From: Paractinoplanes atraurantiacus
GTDB taxonomy: Bacteria > Actinomycetota > Actinomycetes > Mycobacteriales > Micromonosporaceae
Assembly: GCF_900215205.1 (NCBI RefSeq)
Contig: NZ_OBDY01000021.1
Span: 62,001 to 126,000, forward strand
Length of the DNA stretch: 64,000 nt
Direction: 5' to 3'
Shown: positions 1 to 7,644 of the stretch, in pieces
How positions within the stretch are numbered: position 1 is the first letter of the stretch
Layout of the letters: each line of letters opens with the position of its first letter
Translations under genes and position numbers: made by a program
Notes under the pieces: generated by a model
Database searches by the model: none
Seen by the model: the letters and a program-made list of their open reading frames with translations, nothing else
Told to the model about the DNA's origin: nothing

Positions 1-108
1 CACCGGGTCGACCTGCGCGCCTCCTCCGACGGTGAGCCGCTCTACGAGTCGCTCGGCTTCCGCCGCACCGCCGACCCCGCGATGAGGTTGAGGCTTCAGG
101 AGGGCTGA
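1..108 (+). CDS. GNAT-like acetyltransferase, C-terminal end only
   Basis: Only the last 35 codons lie in the window, read in frame 1 to a TGA at 106-108. The tail holds the motif LYESLGFRR, typical of the final beta-strand region of GNAT N-acetyltransferases, where it supports the acetyl-CoA fold. The substrate cannot be told from this piece. It converges on the STAND gene and the two coding ends overlap by 13 bases. Family assignment rests on one motif, so moderate certainty. Confidence 0.6.
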   Translation, partial: HRVDLRASSDGEPLYESLGFRRTADPAMRLRLQEG

Positions 109-2708
109 GCGCGCCGGGCCACGTACTGCCGGAAATGGCCGGCCCAGCGCCGGACCACGTCGTCGACCGGCTCGAGCCACTGGGTCGGCACGTCCGGGAG
201 CGGGAGTCCGGACGACCGCAGCAGGCACTCGACCGGGATGATGTCGCGACCGCGGGTGGAGGGCCCGGCGAGCTCGTCGCGCAGCCGCGCCAAGCGGTCG
301 TGGTCGCCGGCGAGCAGCGCGGTGCAGGCCTCGGCCGTCGCGTAGCGAAATCCGATCCGTCCCTGGGACATCTCGTCCAGGACCCGGAGCCGGCCGATCG
401 CCGCGGCGATGTCGGCCGGATCGGAGCGGTGCAGCAGGACCGTGGCCAGCAGCGCGCTGCGGGTCGCCACCACATGACCGGCCAGCTCCGCCTGCTCGGC
501 GAACTCCAGGACCTCGTCCAGATGGACGTCGTCGCGCAGGAGCGCCTTGCGCGCGAGCAGCGTGCCCAGTTCTTCCAGGTGCTCGCGCTGACGGCCGGCC
601 GACCGCAGCATCTCGACCTTGTCGGCCACCTCGGCGAAGTAGCGCTCGGGCCGGCCGTGCGCGTATTCGGCCATCCGCCGGATGTGCCCCTCCGACTTGG
701 TGCCCGCCCCCGCCGTCCGGGCGTCGGCGAAGCGGCGGGCCATGCTCAGCGTCAGCGGGCCCTGGGCCAGGTTGATCCGGCTGGGCGACCGGGCGACCAG
801 CTCGTCGAAGACCGCGAGCGACTCGCCCCATCGGTAACGGCCGCGCAGGGCGTAACCGAGGTGCCGGCCGGCCGGGACGGCGAGGGCGTGGTCGGCGTCG
901 AAGATGCCGCGGAGCAGCGCGATGCGCTCGTCGAACGGCGTCTCGATGTCCTTGGCCCGGATGAAGTCGAGCACGAGACGCCCGTACGCCGTCTCGCTCT
1001 CCGCCGGCACCCGCGACCGCAGGCCCTGCACCGACGGGCTGAACACGATGGCCCGGGACAGCCAGTCCACGTACGTCTCGCTGGGCGGCGGACCGAGGTC
1101 GGTCCGCTGCTCGCAGACCAGCACGACGGCCAGGCCGACCAGGTCGAGGACGGCCCGGTTGTCCCCGCGATCCTTGGCCTCGTCGTGCAGCCGGCGGACC
1201 TCGGCCGCGGCCCGGCCGGCGGCCAGCTCCCAGTCGCGTTCCGACCAGCCGTGGGCGATCTGGTGGTCGGCCTTGCGGATGGCCTCCCGGACCGCGTCGT
1301 GCATCCGGTACGGGAAGCGGCCACCGCCGTGCCGGTCGATCATCGGGCGGCGGACCGCGCGCTCGGCGCAGCCGTGGTCGACGCCGGCCGCGGCGGCGAT
1401 CAGGCCCGGGTCGAAGAGCCGGAACAGGGCGGCGGCCCGGATGGCCCGCTGCTCGTCGGGCGGCACGTCGTCGAGGATGCGCATGACCAGCGAGCCGAGC
1501 GACCCCGTGACGTCGGACGCCTCGACCCGGCGCCCCGGGCCGGCGTCCTTGATCGAGAGGGCGACCTGCCGGGCCAGCTCGAGATATTGCGGCAGACCGG
1601 CCGAGGAGCGGACGAGCTCGTCCACCACGTCGTCGTCCATCGGCAGGTCCTGCCGCTCGCGGGCCCGCAGGATCAGCGCCCGGGTGTCGGCCGGCGACAG
1701 GTTGCCGACCAGATGCTGGCGGGGGTTGTCGTCCGCGCCCGGCACCAGCCCGGGCCAGGTCCAGGGGCCGCGGTGGACCACGTCGACCTGCTTCTCGTCG
1801 TACCAGTCGATCATCTCGCGCCCGGTCAGTACGAACAGCACGTTCGGCATGCCGTGCACCAGCTTGTTGAGATGTCCCTCGGAGACCCGCCGCGGGTCGA
1901 GGGCGAGCCTCTCGGTGGTGTCGACGAAGACCACGAGCAACGGGGCCGGGGTGATCTGGGCGAGCTCCCAGGAGAGCGCGGCCGCGATCTCGCAGGCGAG
2001 CGCCGGCCGCGGCTCGGTCGGGCTGGGCTCGTCGGCGCAGCGCAGCAGGAAGTCCTCGAAGCCCGGATACGCCTCGATGGCCAGTCGCAGCTCCCGCTGC
2101 CGCCGCAGCTCGCCGACCAGTTTGCGCACGCCGCGCACGCCGAGCGTGGTGGGCGTGCCGACGATCCATTCGGCCGCCGAGCCGAGGTCCTTGAGGATCT
2201 CGCCGGCGGTCTCCGCGACCACGTTCTCCAGTTCGTCGCGGCCGCGGAAGGCGGGCAGTGGCTCACCCGGCCGCACGGCCGACCAGTACGCGGCGAAGGC
2301 CAGGTCGAAGACCGGCCACCGGCGGCGGACGTGGGCCAGGCCCGCCCGCATGGCGAGCAGCGCCGCCGGCAGGTCCATCTGACCGGCCGAGCCGTGCAGA
2401 TCGATGCGGGCGGTGGCGTCGACCTTGGTCGACGGCAGGGCGCCCCAGCCGTTGACGATCGGCAGGCCGCGGCGTACCCAGGCCTCCAGCCTTTCGGAGA
2501 GGGCGGTCTTGCCGATGCCGCCCATGCCGTAGAAGGTGAGCACGTTGTGCCGGGCCGCGCCGACCTCGTCGTCGCTGTCGAGCATCCGCCGGAAGCGTTT
2601 CAGCGTCGACCGGAAGGCCTGCGACTCGGACTCGCGATCGGTGAACAGCTCGCCCGCGTGCGGTGGCCCGTCGCGGCGCGGCCCGCCTCCCGGCGGAGGT
2701 ACCCTCAT
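96..2708 (-). CDS. STAND-type (NB-ARC-like) P-loop NTPase
   Basis: The product is about 870 residues. A Walker A motif GMGGIGKT lies near residues 61-68 and a hydrophobic strand ending in VDTTE (Walker B-like) near 258-266, followed by VLFVLTGRE, a sensor-1-like strand. The C-terminal half is Leu/Ala/Arg-rich and looks all-helical, as in TPR-like sensor arms of STAND regulators, but no clear repeat is visible. The ATG at 2708 is chosen because GGAAAGG sits just upstream; an open frame continues to 2816 without a better start. STAND proteins act as ATP-driven switches in signalling, transcription or defence. No effector domain is recognisable, so the role is unknown. Confidence 0.75.
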   Translation of the reverse strand: MRVPPPGGGPRRDGPPHAGELFTDRESESQAFRSTLKRFRRMLDSDDEVGAARHNVLTFYGMGGIGKTALSERLEAWVRRGLPIVNGWGALPSTKVDATARIDLHGSAGQMDLPAALLAMRAGLAHVRRRWPVFDLAFAAYWSAVRPGEPLPAFRGRDELENVVAETAGEILKDLGSAAEWIVGTPTTLGVRGVRKLVGELRRQRELRLAIEAYPGFEDFLLRCADEPSPTEPRPALACEIAAALSWELAQITPAPLLVVFVDTTERLALDPRRVSEGHLNKLVHGMPNVLFVLTGREMIDWYDEKQVDVVHRGPWTWPGLVPGADDNPRQHLVGNLSPADTRALILRARERQDLPMDDDVVDELVRSSAGLPQYLELARQVALSIKDAGPGRRVEASDVTGSLGSLVMRILDDVPPDEQRAIRAAALFRLFDPGLIAAAAGVDHGCAERAVRRPMIDRHGGGRFPYRMHDAVREAIRKADHQIAHGWSERDWELAAGRAAAEVRRLHDEAKDRGDNRAVLDLVGLAVVLVCEQRTDLGPPPSETYVDWLSRAIVFSPSVQGLRSRVPAESETAYGRLVLDFIRAKDIETPFDERIALLRGIFDADHALAVPAGRHLGYALRGRYRWGESLAVFDELVARSPSRINLAQGPLTLSMARRFADARTAGAGTKSEGHIRRMAEYAHGRPERYFAEVADKVEMLRSAGRQREHLEELGTLLARKALLRDDVHLDEVLEFAEQAELAGHVVATRSALLATVLLHRSDPADIAAAIGRLRVLDEMSQGRIGFRYATAEACTALLAGDHDRLARLRDELAGPSTRGRDIIPVECLLRSSGLPLPDVPTQWLEPVDDVVRRWAGHFRQYVARRAQPS

Positions 2709-2804
2709 CGGCTGCCTTTCCGAAGTCTGATGTGGATCCGGCTTCGGATGCATTCTGTGGTGATCGCGTGACGGAATGAATGGGCCAATCAGCTGATCTG
2801 GCCC

Positions 2805-2810
2805 TATCAT
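2805..2810 (+). promoter_or_regulatory. -10 element TATCAT, leaderless-type promoter
   Basis: TATCAT lies eight bases before the ATG at 2819, so transcription would start at or next to the start codon. No Shine-Dalgarno sequence is present upstream of that ATG. This matches the TANNNT-N6-8-start layout of leaderless actinobacterial genes. Inference from spacing only. Confidence 0.5.
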
Positions 2811-2818
2811 CACCACGC

Positions 2819-3235
2819 ATGGCGTACCGGGTCGAGTACAACGGTGAGGACATCGACTTCGCCACGCTCGACGCGGCGCTCGATCGGGCCCGGCGGGTCA
2901 TCGCGGACGACATCGGCCGCCTCGACGGCTGGACCGTGGAGCACGACGAGACGGTCAACGACTGGTTCGTTCAGGGTGTACGCAACGGGCGGCGCATCGG
3001 GCCCACGGCGGTGGTGACCGGCCCGCGCGGGACGACGACGGCGGCCGCCGTGACCGGCGCGCCCACCGTCTTCGAGGAGTGGGAGCGCCGGGTCGTCTTC
3101 ATCGGGCGGACGCCGGCCGAGGCCTTCGCGATGGCCTCCGAGTGGCTCACCCGGCGGCCCGACATCGAGGCGCTGGGCGACGTCGGCTGGCACCGCACGG
3201 CCGACGGCCACCAGTTGCGCCTCTATTACCGCTAG
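2819..3235 (+). CDS. uncharacterised 138-residue protein
   Basis: The protein starts MAYRVEYNGE and shows no signal peptide, membrane segment or enzyme motif. It reads as a small mixed alpha/beta protein with a WERRVVF strand region and a C-terminal HRTADGHQL segment. The ATG at 2819 is preferred over an upstream in-frame start at 2780 because a TATCAT -10 box lies eight bases before it. The gene diverges from the STAND NTPase and its stop overlaps the stop of the Clp-N-like gene by four bases. I do not recognise the family. Confidence 0.7.
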   Translation: MAYRVEYNGEDIDFATLDAALDRARRVIADDIGRLDGWTVEHDETVNDWFVQGVRNGRRIGPTAVVTGPRGTTTAAAVTGAPTVFEEWERRVVFIGRTPAEAFAMASEWLTRRPDIEALGDVGWHRTADGHQLRLYYR

Positions 3236-3837
3236 GCGGCCTGGCTCCGCAGGGAGCGGGTGAGGTCGTCGCGGAGGCGATCGAAGTCGACCTCCTTCTC
3301 GCTCAGGATCAGCATGGCCAGGCCCTCGCCCTCACGGATCAGGCCGAGCGCGATGTGCTCGGGGGCGATGAACTTCTGGTTGAGCCGGATCGCCTCGCGC
3401 AGCGACAGCTCCAGCACCTTCTTGTTGCGCTTGGTGAACGGAACGTGGTTGGTGCCGGCGTAGAAGCGGCCGAACAGCCCGCGCTTCTTCGGCGCGGGGC
3501 GGGGAAGCTTGAGGGCGCCGGCGCCGAAGTTCTGCTCGATCGCGGCCCGTACGGCGTCGAGGTCGATCCCGATCGCCTTGAGGGCGGCCTTGTCCTCGGC
3601 GTCGGCGTCGACCGGCGAGAGGGGCGGGGTCCGTTCGACTTTTCGGCGCGCTTCATCCCGTACGAAATCAGCAGTCACGCCTTTGTCTCTGAGAGCCGTG
3701 GCGACGGCGCCGTCCGGATCGGCGACCAGCGCGATCAGCACGTGCTCGGTGCCGATGTGGCCGTGGCCCAGCGCGCGAGCCTCCTGCTGGGCCCGGATGA
3801 CGACCTCGCGGGCCGCGGTGGTGAATCGCTCGAACAT
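3232..3837 (-). CDS. Clp N-terminal repeat protein without ATPase (ClpC-N-like)
   Basis: The 201-residue product begins MFERFTTAAREVV, the hallmark opening of ClpC/ClpA N-domains. It contains two Clp-N half repeats, GTEHVLIAL near residues 29-37 and APEHIALGL near 155-163, separated by a basic linker. There is no Walker A and no AAA+ module, so it cannot unfold substrates alone. It may act as an adaptor, decoy or sensor for the Clp system; that is inference. It follows the HTH gene by one base and is almost certainly co-transcribed with it from the operators at 4078-4122. Confidence 0.85.
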   Translation of the reverse strand: MFERFTTAAREVVIRAQQEARALGHGHIGTEHVLIALVADPDGAVATALRDKGVTADFVRDEARRKVERTPPLSPVDADAEDKAALKAIGIDLDAVRAAIEQNFGAGALKLPRPAPKKRGLFGRFYAGTNHVPFTKRNKKVLELSLREAIRLNQKFIAPEHIALGLIREGEGLAMLILSEKEVDFDRLRDDLTRSLRSQAA

Positions 3838-3838
3838 G

Positions 3839-4075
3839 TCAGTCCTCCCGTGGATCCTGCGCCGGCATCAACCGCGCGTGCTTTTTGTGTACGCCCTGGC
3901 GGGTCACCTCGAGCGCGTCGGCGATCTCCTGCCAGGACCAGCCCTTACGGCGGGCGTTGGCCACCTGGAGATGCTCGAGACCCTCGAGCAGGCGGCGCAG
4001 GGCCACGACGGCGCGCAGCCCGACCCGGGGATCGGCGCTGCTGGCCGCCGCGGCGAGATCGGTTGCTTCGGTCAT
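3839..4075 (-). CDS. small HTH DNA-binding protein, likely autoregulator
   Basis: The 78-residue product has a helix-turn-helix in its C-terminal half: WSWQEIADALEVTRQGVHKK reads as turn and recognition helix, similar to sigma-4/AsnC-like small HTH proteins that accompany Clp-N genes in actinomycetes. The first ATG is used; just upstream lie two palindromes with GTCAAC/GTTGAC arms. It is the first gene of a two-gene operon with the Clp-N-like protein. Autoregulation is inferred from the position of the palindromes. Confidence 0.8.
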   Translation of the reverse strand: MTEATDLAAAASSADPRVGLRAVVALRRLLEGLEHLQVANARRKGWSWQEIADALEVTRQGVHKKHARLMPAQDPRED

Positions 4076-4077
4076 GC

Positions 4078-4122
4078 TGTCAACTTACGTTGACAGTCCA
4101 CCGGTGTCAACCAAAGTTGACG
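4078..4122. promoter_or_regulatory. two matching palindromic operators before the HTH/Clp-N operon
   Basis: Site 1 (4078-4095) is TGTCAAC-TTAC-GTTGACA and site 2 (4105-4122) is GTCAAC-CAAA-GTTGAC with the same outer spacing. Centres are 27 bases apart. Site 1 begins two bases before the HTH start codon. The shared six-base arms with a four-base spacer are a strong sign of dimer binding, most simply by the HTH protein itself. Confidence 0.75.
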
Positions 4123-4133
4123 AGGAGGGCGGA

Positions 4134-4165
4134 AAAAGGGCCGACCCACGTGGGTCGGCCCTTTT
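4134..4165. terminator. perfect 32-bp palindrome, bidirectional intrinsic terminator
   Basis: A perfect inverted repeat centred between 4149 and 4150, GC-rich in the middle (GGGCCGACCCACGTGGG) and ending in AAAA/TTTT, so it gives a hairpin plus T-run in both directions. It lies directly after the DUF3072 stop codon at 4168-4170 and upstream of the HTH operon promoter, separating the two units. Confidence 0.85.
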
Positions 4166-4167
4166 GA

Positions 4168-4359
4168 TCAGCGGCCGCGGCCGGTCTTCTCCTGCAACTC
4201 GTCGATCTTCTCCGACGCCTCAGCCTTGGTCAGGCCGTCCGGCACCTCTTCTTTCGCCTCGGTGGCGAGAGTGTGCAGGTAAGACTCCTGGGCGCCGGTC
4301 GCCGGCTCGTCACCGGTGGTCCAGTCCGACGGGTCTTTCTCGGCGTTCGTCGTCGTCAT
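4168..4359 (-). CDS. DUF3072 family small protein
   Basis: The 63-residue acidic protein contains WTTGDEPATGAQESYL and LTKAEASEKIDELQ, which match the short DUF3072 pattern found as stand-alone proteins in many actinomycetes. The start is supported by GGAGGAGAG seven bases upstream. It has its own terminator at 4134-4165. The function of the family is not established. Confidence 0.8.
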   Translation of the reverse strand: MTTTNAEKDPSDWTTGDEPATGAQESYLHTLATEAKEEVPDGLTKAEASEKIDELQEKTGRGR

Positions 4360-4388
4360 CAGCTCTCCTCCTTCGAACGCCTGTTCTC

Positions 4389-5159
4389 TTACCCGCCGTA
4401 CGTCAACTCCATGCCGATGATGTCGTTGTAGGCGACGTCGAGCCGCACCTCACGGGCGACCGGCGAGGTCACCGCGAACGACCCGCCGAACGGGTCGATG
4501 ATCTCGGCGTAGCAGCCCAGGCCCAGCTCGACCGGCCCGTTGACCACGCGGCCACCCAGCCCGGCGACCCGGTCGATGGCGTCCGAGCAGTCGGCGACCT
4601 GGAATGACGGCTGCCAGCGGGCGCCGTAGCGGCCGGTGATCAGCCCGGCCACCGAGTCGTGGGCCTCGGTCAGCCACTCGCCGCTGCCGAACTCGTGGGT
4701 CAGCGTCCAGCCGAAGACCCGCGCGTAGAACGACGTCGCCGTGGCCACGTCGTCGGTCAGCAGGTCGGCCCAGGCCATCGTGCCCGGCACGCCGCGCTCC
4801 TGCATGCCCGAGAAGCCCGCCGCCTGCCACAGACCGAAGACCGCGCCGGCGCCGTCGGCGACGATCGCGCTGCGGGCCCCGTCGCGCTCCTCGGGCCAGG
4901 TCAAGGCTCTTCCGTACGCCTGCGCGACACGCTCGGCCGTGCCCTCGAGATCGGGGGCGGCCAGATAGGTCAGCCAGCCCTCGGGCCGATCCGACCGGCT
5001 CCGGCTGAGCCCGGCCACCGCGCGGCCGTCGAGCATGAATCGATCACCGTCGAGCCGCCAGCCGAAGAGTCCGCCGTAGAAACCGGCGGCTTCATCCGGG
5101 TTCGACGTGGTGAGCTCCACCCAGCAGGGCGTGGACGGCGCAAAGCCTCTGATCCGCAT
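4389..5159 (-). CDS. VOC superfamily protein with two glyoxalase-like domains
   Basis: The product is 256 residues with two VOC modules: one near residues 8-120 (PCWVELTTSNPDEAAGFYGGLFGW) and one near 130-245 (WADLLTDDVATATSFYARVFGW). Both keep the DxxxAxxFY...FGW signature. Tandem VOC proteins of this length are usually annotated as glyoxalase/bleomycin-resistance-like, but substrate and metal use cannot be told. ATG at 5159 fits the family start; an open frame continues upstream to 5240 without homology. A 16-bp palindrome at 5286-5301 in the upstream spacer may control it. Confidence 0.85.
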   Translation of the reverse strand: MRIRGFAPSTPCWVELTTSNPDEAAGFYGGLFGWRLDGDRFMLDGRAVAGLSRSRSDRPEGWLTYLAAPDLEGTAERVAQAYGRALTWPEERDGARSAIVADGAGAVFGLWQAAGFSGMQERGVPGTMAWADLLTDDVATATSFYARVFGWTLTHEFGSGEWLTEAHDSVAGLITGRYGARWQPSFQVADCSDAIDRVAGLGGRVVNGPVELGLGCYAEIIDPFGGSFAVTSPVAREVRLDVAYNDIIGMELTYGG

Positions 5160-5285
5160 ATACCGCTCCAACGTGGACGTCCCCGATTTGCGAATGACTC
5201 TACGGCAATGAATACGCGCCGTCACTACCCCGGGGTTCAATGTCCGCTTTAGAACGTCTTTCCGCTACACAAGGTGACCGTACGT

Positions 5286-5301
5286 ACGTTACATGTAACG
5301 T
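5286..5301. promoter_or_regulatory. 16-bp perfect palindrome, candidate operator of the VOC gene
   Basis: ACGTTACATGTAACGT is a perfect palindrome in the 147-base spacer between the VOC gene start and the end of the phosphatase gene, both on the minus strand. Its form (TTACATGTAA core) is like TetR-family operators. It sits about 130 bases upstream of the VOC start. No regulator gene is adjacent, so the binding protein is unknown. Confidence 0.5.
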
Positions 5302-5306
5302 GATCG

Positions 5307-7454
5307 TTAATCTGCTGACGAGTCGCCGGCCGTGGGAGCGCTCCTGGGCGGCACGAGCATCTCGAACCACACCGTCGACCCCCGCACCGACGGGTCGGTG
5401 CCCCACGAATCGCTCAACTCTTCAATCAAACCGAGCCCGCGCCCACGACTGCTCATCGTGTCCGTGTGCGCACGGATCACCGTGCCCCGGGTGCCCGTGT
5501 CGGCCACCGAGACCAGCAGCCGCTCCGCGTTCAGGTCGATGTGCACCTGAGCCGGCGTGCCCGCGTGCAGCAGCGCGTTGGTGGTCAGCTCGCTCGTGCA
5601 CAGGATGGCGGCGCCGATCACCGCCTCGGGCAGGCTCCACTCCCGAAGCCGGGTGGTCATCCACTGCCGGACCCGGGACGGCCCGGTCGGCTCGGCCGGC
5701 ACCAGCATGGTCGCCGACCGGCTCATCGCGACCGCACGCTCCACCGCGAGCACGGCGACGTCGTCGTCGGTCGCGCCCGGCACCGCGGTCGTCGCCAGCG
5801 CACACAAGTTCCGCGGATCGCCACTGGCCGCCGAGGCGGTCACCGCGACCAGCGCGTCCAGGCCGTCGTTGAGCGCGCGGCCGCGGCGCTCCACGACACC
5901 GTCGCTGAACATCAGGATGGTGTCGCCCGGCTCGAGCCGCACCTGACCGGTCTGCCAGCGGCCGCCCAGGCCCAGCGGCGCGCCCGGCGGCACCTTGACC
6001 AGCTCGGCCGTGGGCGCCTCGCCGGCCACCCCGGCCCGGCGCAGCACCGGCGGCGGATGGCCGGCGCTGGACATCGTGATCGTGCCGTCGGCGGGATCGA
6101 GCACCCCGTACACGACCGTCACGAAGATCTCCTCGTTGCGCGACTCGGCGCCCAGCGAGCCGACCAGCCGGTCGAGTCCGGCCAGGACGCTCGGCGGGGC
6201 CGGATCGGTCAGCGCCATCGCCCGCAGGGCCGCCCGCACCTGGCCCATCACGGCCGCGGCCCGCACGTCGTGCCCCGCGACGTCACCGAGCACCATGGCC
6301 AGACGGCCGTCGAGCAGGGTGAACGCGTCGTAGAAGTCACCGCCGGCCGCGTTGCCGTCCACACCGACGTCGTAGCGGGCGGCGATGCGGAACGTGTCCA
6401 ACTCGGGCAGATGCTCCGGCAGCATGCTCCGCTGCAACAGCTGGGCCGTGCCGTGCTGGGCCTCGAACCGGCGGGCCCGCTCGGCCGCCTGGCCGACCAA
6501 CTGGGCCGCCGCGTGCAGCAGCGCGCGCTCGGCCGGCAGCCAGGTGTGCGCGTGGCGGTAGCCGACGGTCAGCGCGCCGGTCAGCGACGCGGTCCGCAGC
6601 GGCAGCGAGGCCAGCGACCGGACCCGCTGCTCGTGACGGTCGGTGGCGACCTCCCGCAACGGCTCGCCGTCGGTCACGAAAGAGGGCGTGCCGCTGGTCG
6701 CCGCGGCCACCAGCGGGGCCCGGGGGTCGTTGGCCGCGCGTTTCCACACCGGGGGCAGGCGCTCGTCGGCCTCGTCGAGCATCTCGCCGCGGATGCGGCG
6801 CACATAGCGGTAGGCGCCGCCGTCGTCGACGGCGAAGACGCAGTGGTCGACGTCGAACGAGGCCGAGGCGTAGCCGAGCACGACCCGGGCCACGTCGTCG
6901 ACGGTGAGCGCTCCGGCCAGCCGGGCGGTCAGGTCGCCCAGGCTCTGCAGCCGGCGGGTGACCTGGGTGGTCTCGGCGGCCACGGTCAGCACGCCGGCGA
7001 TCTCGCCCCGCCGGTCGAGCACGACGGAGTGGCCGCGCGTGAAGAAGGCCTGCTCGGGCCGGCCGGCCGGGCCGCGGACCACGGTCAGCTGGGTCTCGGC
7101 CTCGAGGAAGGGCTGGCCGGTGCGGTAGACGTCCTGCACGGCGCCGCCCAGGCCGGGGGCGCGCCACAGGTCACCGAAGGCCTCGGCGGCCGGGCGGCCC
7201 AGCGCGGAAGGATGCAGGGAGCCGATCAGGTCCGCGTACGCGTCGTTGTAGATCAGCAGGAAGTCGTCACCATGGCTGTACGCCATCGGCATCGGCGAGC
7301 CCAGGATCAGCTCGATGGTCGCGGCGACGGCCGGGTCCCAGCCGTCGCGGGCGCCGAGGGCGGTCGACGACCAGTCGGCCTCGTGCACGAGACGCGACGC
7401 CGAAGGCAGCTCAGGCATGACTGAAGGGCTCACCCCACCCGTGCTGCCGGCCAT
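5307..7454 (-). CDS. PAS-GAF-SpoIIE phosphatase with C-terminal anti-sigma-like kinase domain
   Basis: From the ATG at 7454 the product is 715 residues. Domains in order: PAS-like (about 20-135), GAF (about 150-320), PP2C/SpoIIE phosphatase (about 350-555, with AAGGDFYDA and LGDVAGHD metal-binding motifs) and a HATPase_c domain of the RsbW type (about 590-705, with SELTTNALLHAG and GRGLGLIEEL). Such proteins dephosphorylate anti-anti-sigma factors and can also act as anti-sigma kinases, so a single polypeptide may hold both opposing activities. Likely role is environmental control of an alternative sigma factor. An alternative start is ATG 7418. It is divergent from the CBM2-like gene. Confidence 0.9.
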   Translation of the reverse strand: MAGSTGGVSPSVMPELPSASRLVHEADWSSTALGARDGWDPAVAATIELILGSPMPMAYSHGDDFLLIYNDAYADLIGSLHPSALGRPAAEAFGDLWRAPGLGGAVQDVYRTGQPFLEAETQLTVVRGPAGRPEQAFFTRGHSVVLDRRGEIAGVLTVAAETTQVTRRLQSLGDLTARLAGALTVDDVARVVLGYASASFDVDHCVFAVDDGGAYRYVRRIRGEMLDEADERLPPVWKRAANDPRAPLVAAATSGTPSFVTDGEPLREVATDRHEQRVRSLASLPLRTASLTGALTVGYRHAHTWLPAERALLHAAAQLVGQAAERARRFEAQHGTAQLLQRSMLPEHLPELDTFRIAARYDVGVDGNAAGGDFYDAFTLLDGRLAMVLGDVAGHDVRAAAVMGQVRAALRAMALTDPAPPSVLAGLDRLVGSLGAESRNEEIFVTVVYGVLDPADGTITMSSAGHPPPVLRRAGVAGEAPTAELVKVPPGAPLGLGGRWQTGQVRLEPGDTILMFSDGVVERRGRALNDGLDALVAVTASAASGDPRNLCALATTAVPGATDDDVAVLAVERAVAMSRSATMLVPAEPTGPSRVRQWMTTRLREWSLPEAVIGAAILCTSELTTNALLHAGTPAQVHIDLNAERLLVSVADTGTRGTVIRAHTDTMSSRGRGLGLIEELSDSWGTDPSVRGSTVWFEMLVPPRSAPTAGDSSAD

Positions 7455-7631
7455 GCTCGAAAGCGTATCCCGACTCCGCCATTCGGACGATGCCGCACCG
7501 GCCAACCGTCCGATTCTTGACGGTACGACCAGTCCGCACTATCCGGAGCGTGCCCAGCCCACCCCGCGCGAAGTCACTGAGGGTAGCCGATTGTTGCTCC
7601 GGAGCGCGTCGCCGTCCTTAACTTGCTCACT

Positions 7632-7637
7632 TATAGT
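7632..7637 (+). promoter_or_regulatory. -10 element TATAGT, leaderless-type promoter
   Basis: TATAGT lies seven bases before the GTG at 7645 and there is no Shine-Dalgarno sequence. The arrangement fixes the start of the CBM2-like gene better than the longer open frame, which runs back into the divergent phosphatase gene. Confidence 0.6.
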
Positions 7638-7644
7638 CGCGGCC

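Noticed and set aside
135..2771. Long plus-strand open frame opposite the STAND NTPase
   Set aside because: Translation is Arg/Gly/Pro-rich without family motifs; the minus-strand frame has Walker A and B and a ribosome-binding site.
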